This document shows positions 1 through 7,814 of a stretch of 13,507 nt of DNA, piece after piece. Both the position numbers and the translations under genes were made by a program. Numbering within the stretch: the stretch's first letter is position 1; each line of letters begins with the position of its first letter. The stretch spans positions 1-13,507 of the forward strand of contig JAKALI010000049.1 in the NCBI GenBank assembly GCA_021813195.1. Reading direction: 5' to 3'. The notes under the pieces were generated by a model that saw only the letters and a list, made by a program, of their open reading frames with translations, did no database searches and was not told the origin of the DNA. This stretch comes from Pseudomonadota bacterium (GTDB lineage: Bacteria > Pseudomonadota > Alphaproteobacteria > Rhizobiales > Hyphomicrobiaceae).

Positions 1-48
1 CGCGATCGCCAACGACCTGTCAGCGTTGCGCCTGGCACTATAGGGGAG

Positions 49-125
49 TGGTACCGCCTCCCCGGATCGAACGGGGGACCTCTAGATCCACAATCTAGCG
101 CTCTAACCAACTGAGCTAAGGCGGC
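49..125 (-). tRNA. tRNA-His (anticodon GTG), CCA encoded
   Basis: The minus strand folds as a complete cloverleaf. The acceptor stem GCCGCCT pairs with AGGCGGT. The D-arm is a standard TAGCTCAGTTGGTTAGAGC. The anticodon stem is CTAGA/TCTAG around loop TTGTGGA, so the anticodon is GTG (plus-strand positions 89-91, histidine). The T-arm contains GTTCGATCC. The discriminator base is A73 and CCA is encoded (plus-strand 49-51). The base before G1 is T, so no G-1 is encoded, and the first acceptor pair is G1-U72. Nearly all bacterial tRNA-His carry G-1 opposite C73. The pattern seen here is the known exception of a large alphaproteobacterial group. The gene lies 65 bp beyond the cobT stop on the same strand. 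I see no clear promoter of its own. Confidence 0.96.
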
Positions 126-190
126 ACTCGCGGTGGGGTGGCGCCTCGTGGCAGCCTCCCGCAAAACCGCGTTGCTTGTGCTCGTCTCAC

Positions 191-2080
191 TCAATGAACC
201 GTGCGATTGTGCTTGCCACGAATGGACGAACGCGCCCCTGACCCGCGCTCTTCCTCGAACAGTTCCACGAGCTTGTCAGTCATGGCGCCAGCAAGCTCGC
301 TCGCATCTGTGATCGTCACCGCACGGCGATAGTAGCGCGTCACATCATGTCCGATGCCAATCGCGATCAGTTCGACCGGTGAACGCGTCTCAATCTCGTG
401 GATGACCTGACGCAAGTGATTTTCCAGATAGCTGCCAGAGTTTTCCGATAGCGTCGAATCGTCGACCGGCGCACCATCCGAGATCATCATCAGAATACGG
501 CGGCGCTCGGGCCGCGCCAGCAGCCGTTGATGTGCCCACGCCAGTGCTTCGCCGTCGATGTTCTCTTTGAGCAGGCCCTCGCGCATCATCAGAGCCAGCG
601 AGCGCTTAGCCCTTCGCCAGGGTGAATCGGCGGTCTTGTAAATAATGTGACGCAGATCATTCAGCCGGCCTGGCTTGCCCGGCTTGCCAGCAGCGAGCCA
701 GCGCTCGCGTGCTTCCCCACCCTTCCACGCGCGCGTCGTGAACCCCAGAATTTCCACTTTCACGCCACAGCGTTCGAGGGTTCGCGCCAGAATATCGGCA
801 CAGCACGCTGCGACCATGATGGGTCGGCCGCGCATGGAGCCCGAATTGTCGATCAAAAGGGTTACGACCGTATCGCGGAATTCGGTGTCGCGCTCGCGTT
901 TGAAGGATAACGGCACCATGGGATCGGTGACGATGCGGCTCAATCGGGCGACATCGAGCATGCCTTCTTCCAGGTCGAAGTCCCACGCTCGGTTCTGCTT
1001 GGCAAGCAGGCGGCGCTGCAAGCGGTTGGCTAAGCGTGCAACTGTGCTTGATAAAACGCGCAATTCCTTGTCGAGAAAACCGCGCAAACGGTCCAGTTCT
1101 TCCGGCGTGGAGAGCTTCTCCGCCTCCACAATTTCATCGCTGGCCGTTGAAAACACTTTGTAGCCGAAGCGTTCGGGATCATCGAGCACGGAGGGGTTCG
1201 GTCGCCAGGGTTCCGTCGCCTCGCCTTCGCCCTCTGTTTCGTCCTCAATGTCAAATACGTCCGTGTCGCCGGCGTCCGCAATCTGCGCGCTCTCCCCGGC
1301 TTCTCCGTCCTCGGCGCGATCGTCACTCGCCTGCTGCTCGCCGGACGATTTGTCTTGGTTGGCCTCACCTTGCTCGGCGCCACCGTCCGGGCTTTGTTCT
1401 GGCTCCTCCTCGCTCTCCTCGCGTTCGGCGTCTTCGGGCTTTTCCGATAGCTCGAGTGTGCGCAGCATCTCGCGCACAAGACGGGCGAACGCCTCCTGGT
1501 CTTCGGCGCTGGCGGATAATTTTTTGAGCGTCTTGCCGCAGCTTTTTTCGAGGATCGGCCTCCAGACATCGAGCAGCGCTTTGGCCGACTCAGGAGGTGG
1601 TGCGCCGGTCAGTTGTTCGCGAACGAGGAGGGCTAGTGCCTCGTCCAAGGGCGCTTCGTCGCGCGCACGGATCGAGGCGTAGCGCCCATGCGCATAGTGA
1701 TCCTCGCATTTCGCACGCAGGTTTTCTGCCATCCCCGCCATGCGATTGGCACCAATCGCTTCGATGCGGGCCTGCTCGACAGCCTCGAAAATTGCGCGCG
1801 CCTCGCCGGAGGACGGTGCGAGTCTGCGGTGTAGTTTCGCATCATGACAGGCAAGCGTTAGTGCCAGACTGTCGGCCCAGCCGCGCACCAGCGCAATCTC
1901 AGCCCGAGTCGGCGTGCGAGAAGGCTCGGGCAGTTGCACGTGGTGGCCGTCGATGCCGGGCTTGCCGGGCGCAAAATCGACGCTTGCCTCATCATCGCCT
2001 GCGATCGCGCGCACGGTGAGCCCCACCGCCCGCTTGAAGGGTTCTGATGGCGCTTCTTTGCGTTTGGGCGGTGTGCTCAT
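191..2080 (-). CDS. cobT: Cobaltochelatase subunit CobT
   Basis: This is the large AAA-associated subunit of the aerobic CobNST cobaltochelatase, which inserts Co2+ into hydrogenobyrinic acid a,c-diamide using ATP. The 629 residues match the usual CobT length and layout. There is an N-terminal helical domain (about 10-210), then a very acidic Glu/Asp/Ser/Gln-rich linker (about 214-296), then a C-terminal von Willebrand A domain (about 400-615). The VWA domain has the MIDAS motif DNSGS at 411-415 and a later SDGAP at 534-538, both metal-coordinating elements. In this family CobT forms a two-ring complex with the CobS ATPase, and CobN supplies the porphyrin site; cobN is not in this window. The gene starts 49 bp after cobS on the same strand, so the two are probably co-transcribed. 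The ribosome-binding site is weak (only GAAAG, about 13 nt upstream). It should not be confused with the unrelated Salmonella-type CobT at 10197. Confidence 0.96.
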   Translation of the reverse strand: MSTPPKRKEAPSEPFKRAVGLTVRAIAGDDEASVDFAPGKPGIDGHHVQLPEPSRTPTRAEIALVRGWADSLALTLACHDAKLHRRLAPSSGEARAIFEAVEQARIEAIGANRMAGMAENLRAKCEDHYAHGRYASIRARDEAPLDEALALLVREQLTGAPPPESAKALLDVWRPILEKSCGKTLKKLSASAEDQEAFARLVREMLRTLELSEKPEDAEREESEEEPEQSPDGGAEQGEANQDKSSGEQQASDDRAEDGEAGESAQIADAGDTDVFDIEDETEGEGEATEPWRPNPSVLDDPERFGYKVFSTASDEIVEAEKLSTPEELDRLRGFLDKELRVLSSTVARLANRLQRRLLAKQNRAWDFDLEEGMLDVARLSRIVTDPMVPLSFKRERDTEFRDTVVTLLIDNSGSMRGRPIMVAACCADILARTLERCGVKVEILGFTTRAWKGGEARERWLAAGKPGKPGRLNDLRHIIYKTADSPWRRAKRSLALMMREGLLKENIDGEALAWAHQRLLARPERRRILMMISDGAPVDDSTLSENSGSYLENHLRQVIHEIETRSPVELIAIGIGHDVTRYYRRAVTITDASELAGAMTDKLVELFEEERGSGARSSIRGKHNRTVH

Positions 2081-2129
2081 GCGAACCGCAAATCTTTCAC
2101 GACGTCCGGGCCTCGCGCATTTCGGGCTG

Positions 2130-3140
2130 TCAGCTCAGTGCCACGTTGGCGGCACTTTCGGGTAGTTCCTCGCCGAACGCGCGCTGATAGAATTCGGCAA
2201 CCAACGGCCGCTCGAGTTCGTCGCACTTGTTGAGGAACGTCAGGCGGAATGCGAAGCCGATGTCGCCAAAAATATCGGCATTTTCCGCCCATGTGATGAC
2301 CGTGCGCGGGCTCATTACGGTGGACAGATCGCCATTGATAAAGGCCGAACGCGTCATATCGGCAACGCGCACCATCGCGCTGATCTGCTTGCGCTTGGCT
2401 TCGGTTTTGGCGAACGACTTCACCTTTGACAGCACAATGCGCACTTCATCGTCATGCGGCAGGTAGTTGAGCGTGGTGACGATGGACCAGCGGTCCATCT
2501 GCCCCTGATTGATCTGTTGCGTGCCGTGATAGAGGCCTGAGGTGTCACCAAGGCCTATGGTATTTGTCGTCGCAAAGAGCCTAAACGCGGGATGCGGTTT
2601 GATCACCGTCGATTGGTCAAGCAGCGTGAGCTTACCTGAGACTTCGAGTACGCGCTGAATGACAAACATCACGTCCGGACGTCCCGCATCGTACTCGTCG
2701 AACACAAGTGCAGTGTTGGTGCGCAGGCAGTACGGGAGGATGCCCTCGCGGAATTCCGTGACCTGCTTGCCGTCTTTGAGCACGATCGCATCCTTGCCGA
2801 TCAAGTCGATGCGGCTGACGTGGCTGTCGAGATTGACGCGAATACACGGCCAATTCAGCCGCGCGGCCACCTGCTCAATGTGGGTCGACTTGCCCGTCCC
2901 ATGGTAACCCTGCACCATCACGCGCCGATTGTGTTTGAAGCCGGCGAGGATGGCCAACGTCACTTCGCGATTGAATAAATAGTCCGGGTCGATGTCCGGG
3001 ACATGCTCACTGGGCTGGGCGTAGGCCGGCACTTCCATGTCGGTCTCGAAGCCAAACACCTGTCGAACCGATAGTTTCATATCCGGCAGACCGGCGACCT
3101 CTTTGGTTGTCTTGCCCGCTTGCGGGGTGGGCGCGCGCAT
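2130..3140 (-). CDS. cobS: Cobaltochelatase subunit CobS (AAA+ ATPase)
   Basis: This is the ATPase subunit of the CobNST cobaltochelatase in aerobic cobalamin synthesis; it forms hexameric rings with CobT. The protein is 336 residues, normal for the family. The N-terminal segment (about 18-50, [13 protein letters not shown] and following) is typical of CobS. It is followed by Walker [10 protein letters not shown] at 78-86, Walker [11 protein letters not shown] at 144-153 and a sensor-1-like ATTN at 190-193. The start is supported by AAAGGA (plus-strand 3147-3152) six bases before the ATG. An internal Met at residue 21 is possible but would cut the conserved LPD segment. It is followed by cobT after 49 bp and preceded by a J-domain gene 236 bp upstream on the same strand, so it may have its own promoter in that gap. 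Confidence 0.96.
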   Translation of the reverse strand: MRAPTPQAGKTTKEVAGLPDMKLSVRQVFGFETDMEVPAYAQPSEHVPDIDPDYLFNREVTLAILAGFKHNRRVMVQGYHGTGKSTHIEQVAARLNWPCIRVNLDSHVSRIDLIGKDAIVLKDGKQVTEFREGILPYCLRTNTALVFDEYDAGRPDVMFVIQRVLEVSGKLTLLDQSTVIKPHPAFRLFATTNTIGLGDTSGLYHGTQQINQGQMDRWSIVTTLNYLPHDDEVRIVLSKVKSFAKTEAKRKQISAMVRVADMTRSAFINGDLSTVMSPRTVITWAENADIFGDIGFAFRLTFLNKCDELERPLVAEFYQRAFGEELPESAANVALS

Positions 3141-3146
3141 GCGTCG

Positions 3147-3152
3147 TCCTTT
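3147..3152 (-). promoter_or_regulatory. Ribosome-binding site of cobaltochelatase cobS
   Basis: On the minus strand this reads AAAGGA, six bases before the ATG at 3140. It supports the longer start over the internal Met 20 residues downstream. Confidence 0.65.
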
Positions 3153-3210
3153 CGTCGTGGTTGCCGGTGTCCTCTCCGGCGCATGTGGTGGATCGCGACA
3201 TCGGGGTTGT

Positions 3211-3224
3211 CACATTACGATGTG
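3211..3224. repeat. Short inverted repeat upstream of cobS
   Basis: CACAT-TACG-ATGTG is a perfect 5-bp inverted repeat with a 4-base centre. It lies 71-84 bp before the cobS start in the 236-bp gap between the J-domain gene and cobS. It could be a small operator for the cobS-cobT transcript. I could not place a convincing -35/-10 pair around it, so the function is a guess. Confidence 0.3.
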
Positions 3225-3376
3225 TCCAGGTTCCCAGATGAGGTCTCGGAGCACATGGACACCGCGTGGCCGGCTGGAATGTGGCCGGATGGCTCGCAAA
3301 TGTCCCGGCATTTCGGCGCCCCATTTTCGAGACGCTTGCTCAGGCACGATCGAACAGCTGGCCTTTCGGCTCCCCG

Positions 3377-4030
3377 TCAAGCCAAGCCCGACTGTTTCAA
3401 ATAATTATAGGCTTGGATGATCTCGCGCAACTTGTCCTCGGAGCGCGTGTCTCCGCCGTTCGCGTCGGGGTGATGAACTTTCACGAGTTCTTTGAAGCGG
3501 GCTTTGATGTCCTCGCGTGACGCTCCGTGCGGTAGGCCCAACGTGGCCAGCGCCTTGCGTTCAAGGGGTCGCAAGTGGCGGCGGGTTTCGGTATCCGCAG
3601 CGCGAGCGTGCCGTGCACGACGGGCAAAGAAGGCCGCCGCGCGGCCTGGCATTGTGGGGTCTGCCCCATCCGCTGCTGCGGAAGGGTCGGCTCGACTATT
3701 ATCGAGACCGGGGGACGTGCCCGGAGCCCAGGAGTTGACGCCAAGTTTCCAGGTCGGACGGTGCCCGGTCAGCGCGTCCTTTTGGAAATCCGCGACTTCC
3801 ACGTCCGACATGCCGTCGAAATAGTTGTACGAGGCATTGTAGGCCCGCACGTGTTCGACACAGAAGCGGTAATATTCCCCGTCCCGGCCGCGTCCTTTGG
3901 GCGCACGATGCGTGGCCGGTTGGTCGCAGCCTTTGGCTTGGCAGCGCGGGCCTGTGCGCGGGCCCTCGTCGTCGGGGCGCCGCTTGGTGCCGATGCGAAT
4001 GCTGTCGAAGTATTTCGAGTCGAGCTTCAT
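3377..4030 (-). CDS. J-domain (DnaJ-like) protein with N-terminal Cys/His cluster
   Basis: This is a probable Hsp70 (DnaK) co-chaperone of 217 residues. The J-domain is at the C-terminus (about 156-215), with the diagnostic HPD tripeptide at 187-189 between two helices, followed by the expected KLREIIQAYNYLK helix. The N-terminal part has C30, C35, H41, C57 and H60 (CQAKGC ... CVEH), a spacing that suggests a small metal-binding knuckle. It lacks the Gly/Phe-rich and CR-type zinc-finger domains of true DnaJ. I chose the ATG at 4030, giving MKLDSKYFDSIR. A GTG two codons upstream (4036) also fits the frame, but neither start has a Shine-Dalgarno, and a promoter lies so close that the mRNA may be nearly leaderless. 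The gene sits between divergent bolA and cobS. A J-domain gene in this position is, as far as I recall, common in related genomes. Its client is unknown. Confidence 0.88.
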   Translation of the reverse strand: MKLDSKYFDSIRIGTKRRPDDEGPRTGPRCQAKGCDQPATHRAPKGRGRDGEYYRFCVEHVRAYNASYNYFDGMSDVEVADFQKDALTGHRPTWKLGVNSWAPGTSPGLDNSRADPSAAADGADPTMPGRAAAFFARRARHARAADTETRRHLRPLERKALATLGLPHGASREDIKARFKELVKVHHPDANGGDTRSEDKLREIIQAYNYLKQSGLA

Positions 4031-4038
4031 GACCACAC

Positions 4039-4067
4039 AGTATGATGAACCTTCGTTCGTCCGACAA
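4039..4067 (-). promoter_or_regulatory. Candidate promoter of the J-domain gene
   Basis: On the minus strand, TTGTCG (plus-strand 4062-4067) and CATACT (4039-4044) are 17 bases apart, each matching four of six consensus bases. Transcription would start near 4032, about two bases before the ATG at 4030. That would explain the missing ribosome-binding site. Confidence 0.45.
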
Positions 4068-4085
4068 GCCGATCCCGCGGGTGGC

Positions 4086-4115
4086 TTGGCAGACGTGGCA
4101 GGTTCGCCATATGTA
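4086..4115 (+). promoter_or_regulatory. Candidate promoter of bolA
   Basis: TTGGCA (4086-4091) is followed after 18 bases by TATGTA (4110-4115). A second possible -10, TATGAT, lies at 4117-4122 with a poorer -35 (GTGGCA, 4095-4100). Either would start transcription around 4122-4130, upstream of bolA. Confidence 0.4.
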
Positions 4116-4138
4116 TTATGATGTGAGCATGATGAATG

Positions 4139-4153
4139 CGCGATTTAAGCGCG
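4139..4153. repeat. Near-palindrome in the bolA leader
   Basis: CGCG-A-TTTAA-G-CGCG is palindromic over 15 bases apart from its asymmetric centre and one mismatched pair. It falls just after the expected transcription start and 18 bases before the bolA ATG. It could be an operator or a small RNA hairpin; this is inference. Confidence 0.3.
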
Positions 4154-4170
4154 AATCCGGACTTTATCAG

Positions 4171-4446
4171 ATGTCAATCGAAGACCAGATCCGTGAGAAG
4201 CTCCTCATTGGGTTGGAGCCCGAGCGTCTCGATGTCATCAACGAGAGTGCGCTGCACGCCGGCCATCGATCCTCACCGGGTACGGGCGAAAGCCACTTTC
4301 GCGTGCTCGTCGTCTCTGAAAAGTTCGCCGGAAAGCCGCGCATTGTCCGCCATCGCATGGTCAACGACTTGCTGGCGCACGAATTGGCGGGCAAAGTTCA
4401 CGCGCTGTCCCTCGCCACGTATGCGCCAGGCGAAAGAGCCCCCTAG
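4171..4446 (+). CDS. bolA: BolA family protein
   Basis: This is a 91-residue BolA-like protein, a small cytosolic family that partners with monothiol glutaredoxins in [2Fe-2S] handling and iron-linked regulation. It starts with the SIEDQIREKL helix. It carries the family core: HAGH at 29-32, GESHFRVLVVSEKFAGK at about 39-55, and the RHRMVN helix with the conserved RH at 60-61. The end ELAGKVHALSLATYAPGE is typical. The frame is open further upstream, with Met codons at 4129 and 4132, but the family N-terminus aligns with 4171. No good Shine-Dalgarno precedes 4171, so a longer product from a leaderless start at 4129 or 4132 cannot be excluded. It is divergent from the J-domain gene and followed by an intrinsic terminator before argG. 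Confidence 0.9.
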   Translation: MSIEDQIREKLLIGLEPERLDVINESALHAGHRSSPGTGESHFRVLVVSEKFAGKPRIVRHRMVNDLLAHELAGKVHALSLATYAPGERAP

Positions 4447-4461
4447 GCCGTCGTCGACTTG

Positions 4462-4482
4462 GCCAGCAGGCCGCTGGCTTTT
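4462..4482 (+). terminator. Intrinsic terminator after bolA
   Basis: The stem GCCAGC/GCTGGC (six GC-rich pairs) closes a five-base loop and is followed directly by TTTT. It lies 15 bases beyond the bolA stop, so it probably ends the bolA transcript before argG. Confidence 0.6.
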
Positions 4483-4483
4483 C

Positions 4484-4500
4484 ATCCCTGGAACAGGGAT
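4484..4500. repeat. Perfect hairpin between bolA and argG
   Basis: ATCCCTG-GAA-CAGGGAT is a perfect 7-bp stem with a 3-base loop, starting one base after the T-run of the preceding terminator. It has no T-run of its own. It may reinforce termination or protect an mRNA end, or lie in the argG leader. Confidence 0.45.
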
Positions 4501-4618
4501 TGGGGCGCGACCCTGAGCCACGTCTTGAAGCCGGCGCGTGGCTGCCTATAGTGCGCCGCGCCCGACACCCCCACCCCTGCGGGCGAAATCGGCATTCATG
4601 GACCCAGGATCAACGCAC

Positions 4619-5878
<1,260 letters not shown>

Positions 5879-5897
5879 CGCGCTGTTGCGAGGACTC

Positions 5898-5918
5898 GGC
5901 GCGCGGCGGCGACGCGCC
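5898..5918. terminator. GC-rich hairpin between convergent argG and bpt
   Basis: GGCGCG/CGCGCC form a 6-bp stem around a 9-base loop inside the 42-bp gap between the two stop codons. There is no T-run on either side, so it is only a weak candidate for a shared bidirectional terminator. Confidence 0.3.
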
Positions 5919-5920
5919 AC

Positions 5921-6667
5921 TCACGCGCGTTCCCAGCCACGAGGGCCCAACCGCTCTTGGGGGCAAAAACGCGTCTTGTAGCTCATCTTGCGCGAGCCTT
6001 CGATCCAATAGCCGAGATACACATACGGCAGCCCCATCGCGCGGGCCGCAGAAATGGTCTCGAGAATCATGTAGGTGCCGAGCCCGCGACGGGTTTCGGA
6101 CGGCTCATAAAACGAATAGACCATCGATATGCCGTCGGATAACCGGTCGCACAGCGTCGCTGCCATAAGCGGCCAGCTCGCCGGATCCGGCGACGAGGCA
6201 TCGCCGATCGGCTGCTTGCGATATTCGGTGATTGTGGTCTCGAGTACGCTCTGCTCGACCATCATCGCGTAGTCGAGCACGCCCATGTCGGCCATGCCAC
6301 CATCGGCATGACGGGCATCGATGTAGCGGCGAAAGAGGGCATACTGCTCGGAGGTCGGCGCCGCTGGACGGCGCCGCGCCGTCAAGTCGGCATTGAGCGA
6401 GAGCAACCGGCGCATGGAAGCGGACGGCACAAATTCGTCCACGACCACGCGCACCGAGATGCACGCGTGACAGCCTTCGCAGTAGGGCATGTAGGCGATG
6501 TTCTGGCTGCGGCGAAAACCGCCGCGCAACAGGTTGTCAACGAGCCCTTGCGGCTTATCGTGCGTCAGGTGCGTGAAGAGTTTTCGCTCCTGGCGGCCGG
6601 GCAGATATGGGCACGGCTGGGCCGCGGTAACGTAGAACTCTGGGAAATTTTTGCGCTGCTCGGACAT
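5921..6667 (-). CDS. bpt: Aspartate/glutamate leucyltransferase Bpt (arginyltransferase family)
   Basis: This family transfers an amino acid (leucine in characterised Bpt) from aminoacyl-tRNA to N-terminal Asp or Glu of proteins, marking them for ClpS/ClpAP in the bacterial N-degron pathway. The 248 residues match Bpt throughout. There is CPYLPGRQERKLFTHL at 19-34, the FRRSQNIAYMPYC segment with C63, C66 and C69 (CEGCHAC), and a C-terminal GNAT-like half ending in the typical YLGYWIEGSRKMSYKTRFCP at about 217-236. I chose the Met at 6667 because SEQRKNFPEFYVTA aligns with family N-termini. Upstream in-frame starts at 6694 and 6787 would add a non-conserved tail. The ribosome-binding site is weak (GAGAG, four bases before the ATG). 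The family assignment is secure; the amino acid transferred is inferred from the family. Confidence 0.94.
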   Translation of the reverse strand: MSEQRKNFPEFYVTAAQPCPYLPGRQERKLFTHLTHDKPQGLVDNLLRGGFRRSQNIAYMPYCEGCHACISVRVVVDEFVPSASMRRLLSLNADLTARRRPAAPTSEQYALFRRYIDARHADGGMADMGVLDYAMMVEQSVLETTITEYRKQPIGDASSPDPASWPLMAATLCDRLSDGISMVYSFYEPSETRRGLGTYMILETISAARAMGLPYVYLGYWIEGSRKMSYKTRFCPQERLGPRGWERA

Positions 6668-6876
6668 GCGGCTCTCAATCTTTCGTCCCGGCATTCGTTT
6701 TGCAGCTGTGACCAGCTCGTGCGCAGCCGCACCAAACCACACGACCTGGCATCCACGGGCACCTCGCTCACTTAACTCCATGTGCATGTTATGTGTGCGC
6801 TGGTGTCGCGATCAAGGCAAGATCGATCCGCCACCCGCTCATTTCCGTGCAGGCTGGCCGACGCGGATATTGTCGT

Positions 6877-7224
6877 TCACCCTTTTCGCGTTGAACCTGG
6901 ATCGTCGGGTCGACCAACAAATCCCGCTGCGGCTGGGGGCGGCGAGCTCGAGCGGCGTGATGGAGCGGGCGTTTGGCCCGGCGCCGCAGTCCCAGCAGAA
7001 CCACCAGCGCTGGCGGGAGGGGGCGGCGCACGACGTCCCGCGGACGGTGACGGAGCTGATGGGACTTGGGGCTGCGCCGACGGTGCGGGCACGCGAGCGT
7101 CTGACGTCGTTGATTCCCCTGGCGTATGCTGGAGAGTTGCGAACGCGGATGCGCGGCCTAGCCGATAGCCGACGTAACCCGCAACGAGCGCGACGAGAAC
7201 CAGAGGAAGCAATCCATCGATCAT
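6877..7224 (-). CDS. Small anchored Pro/Ser/Ala-rich protein of unknown function
   Basis: I do not recognise this 115-residue protein. It begins with one hydrophobic segment (about 5-20, LLPLVLVALVAGYVGY) followed by Arg at 21 and 24. That fits a single N-terminal membrane anchor with the rest in the cytoplasm. Residues 35-115 are low complexity, rich in Pro, Ala, Ser and Gly. Overlapping frames in this GC-rich stretch are also open, so the call rests on the anchor-plus-linker architecture and a plausible codon mix. A GGAG lies about 14 bases before the ATG, too far for a strong ribosome-binding site. A candidate -10 (TATAGG, plus-strand 7260-7265) lies upstream. It could be a real but fast-evolving gene or a chance ORF. 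Confidence 0.5.
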   Translation of the reverse strand: MIDGLLPLVLVALVAGYVGYRLGRASAFATLQHTPGESTTSDARVPAPSAQPQVPSAPSPSAGRRAPPPPASAGGSAGTAAPGQTPAPSRRSSSPPPAAAGFVGRPDDPGSTRKG

Positions 7225-7259
7225 GGGATTTGCAGAGGCTCCATGAAACCAAGGCTTGC

Positions 7260-7265
7260 CCTATA
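7260..7265 (-). promoter_or_regulatory. Possible -10 box before the 115-residue gene
   Basis: TATAGG on the minus strand lies 35 bp before the start codon at 7224. A -35 at the right distance is poor (TTTTGA after 17 bases, or TTGAGG after 15), so this is a weak promoter candidate. It lies just beyond the inner arm of the inverted repeat at 7273-7332. Confidence 0.3.
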
Positions 7266-7272
7266 CAATTAA

Positions 7273-7332
7273 GTTGTCGGCCTCAAAAGGCTGCGTTGAG
7301 AATTTTACGACGAGGACTCCCGGGCCGACAAC
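7273..7332. repeat. 10-bp perfect inverted repeat with 40-base spacer
   Basis: GTTGTCGGCC at 7273-7282 is the exact reverse complement of GGCCGACAAC at 7323-7332. Outside both arms the sequence runs into AATT in mirrored positions, offset by one base. The spacer holds smaller nested repeats: GCCT/AGGC (7280-7291) and CTCAA/TTGAG (7282-7300). The repeat fills the gap between two small minus-strand membrane-protein genes. It could be a pair of operator half-sites or a long mRNA stem. Confidence 0.5.
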
Positions 7333-7370
7333 GCGAATTGAACTGTCTCCGCGCGCGAATGCTCGAGGCC

Positions 7371-7562
7371 TTACGGACGAGAGTCCAGCTCCACATCGGC
7401 GGCGGGCGCGATGGAGGCATGTGTGAGCCAGGCCAATGAGCCGATGCCCACGAAAAGAATTGTTACTCCAAGCAGAACACGTCGGATGAGCCACCCGAGA
7501 TCGAATGCAACTGTCGATTGCGCCGGCGCTTTGACGACGCCGTCCTGTACCTTCATGGACAT
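7371..7562 (-). CDS. Small single-helix membrane protein of unknown function
   Basis: I do not recognise this 63-residue protein. A hydrophilic N-terminus (1-27) leads into one strong hydrophobic helix (about 28-48, LIRRVLLGVTILFVGIGSLAW) with two Arg at its start, then a short acidic tail. The frame is open from 7580, but the Met at 7562 has GGAAAGG (plus-strand 7572-7578) nine bases upstream, while the Met at 7580 has none. This supports the shorter product. It lies between the GYF_2-domain gene (252 bp upstream) and the Pro-rich gene (146 bp downstream), all on the minus strand. The helix and ribosome-binding site make it more credible than most short ORFs here. Confidence 0.6.
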   Translation of the reverse strand: MSMKVQDGVVKAPAQSTVAFDLGWLIRRVLLGVTILFVGIGSLAWLTHASIAPAADVELDSRP

Positions 7563-7571
7563 GCTGTTTTG

Positions 7572-7578
7572 CCTTTCC
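7572..7578 (-). promoter_or_regulatory. Ribosome-binding site of the 63-residue membrane protein
   Basis: GGAAAGG on the minus strand lies nine bases before the ATG at 7562. It decides the start, because it falls inside the longer reading from 7580. Confidence 0.55.
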
Positions 7579-7814
7579 ATGCGCTAATCGCATCGCGGAG
7601 TGGATGGTTGCGTAACGCCAACGATCGCGGCGCTTGGACTGAACCTAGCCTTCCGCTTACCCCCAGCGAATGCGAGCGCCCCCCAATCCACTACTGCGAG
7701 ACACGCCACGGCGGGTCAAGCTCCCGTGTACCTCGCGCGCGAGATCGATGATGAGCGTGACGTCCGAGCCACGGATGCGGCCGCGTGTCCTACAGGGCCT
7801 CGGCGGTCATGTCG

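Noticed and set aside
1036..1682. Several plus-strand open frames inside cobT, opposite the acidic linker
   Set aside because: They encode Arg/Ser-rich low-complexity peptides that mirror the Glu/Asp/Ser codons of CobT, and none has a domain.
4538..4618. A longer ArgG start at 4538 or 4598
   Set aside because: The added residues are not conserved, exceed normal family length, and only 4619 has a well-spaced AGGA.
6651..7439. A long plus-strand open frame (262 codons) opposite bpt and the small membrane-protein genes
   Set aside because: It is rich in Arg, Pro and Ala with no domain or ribosome-binding site, and overlaps the well-supported bpt start on the other strand. It looks like a GC-rich shadow.
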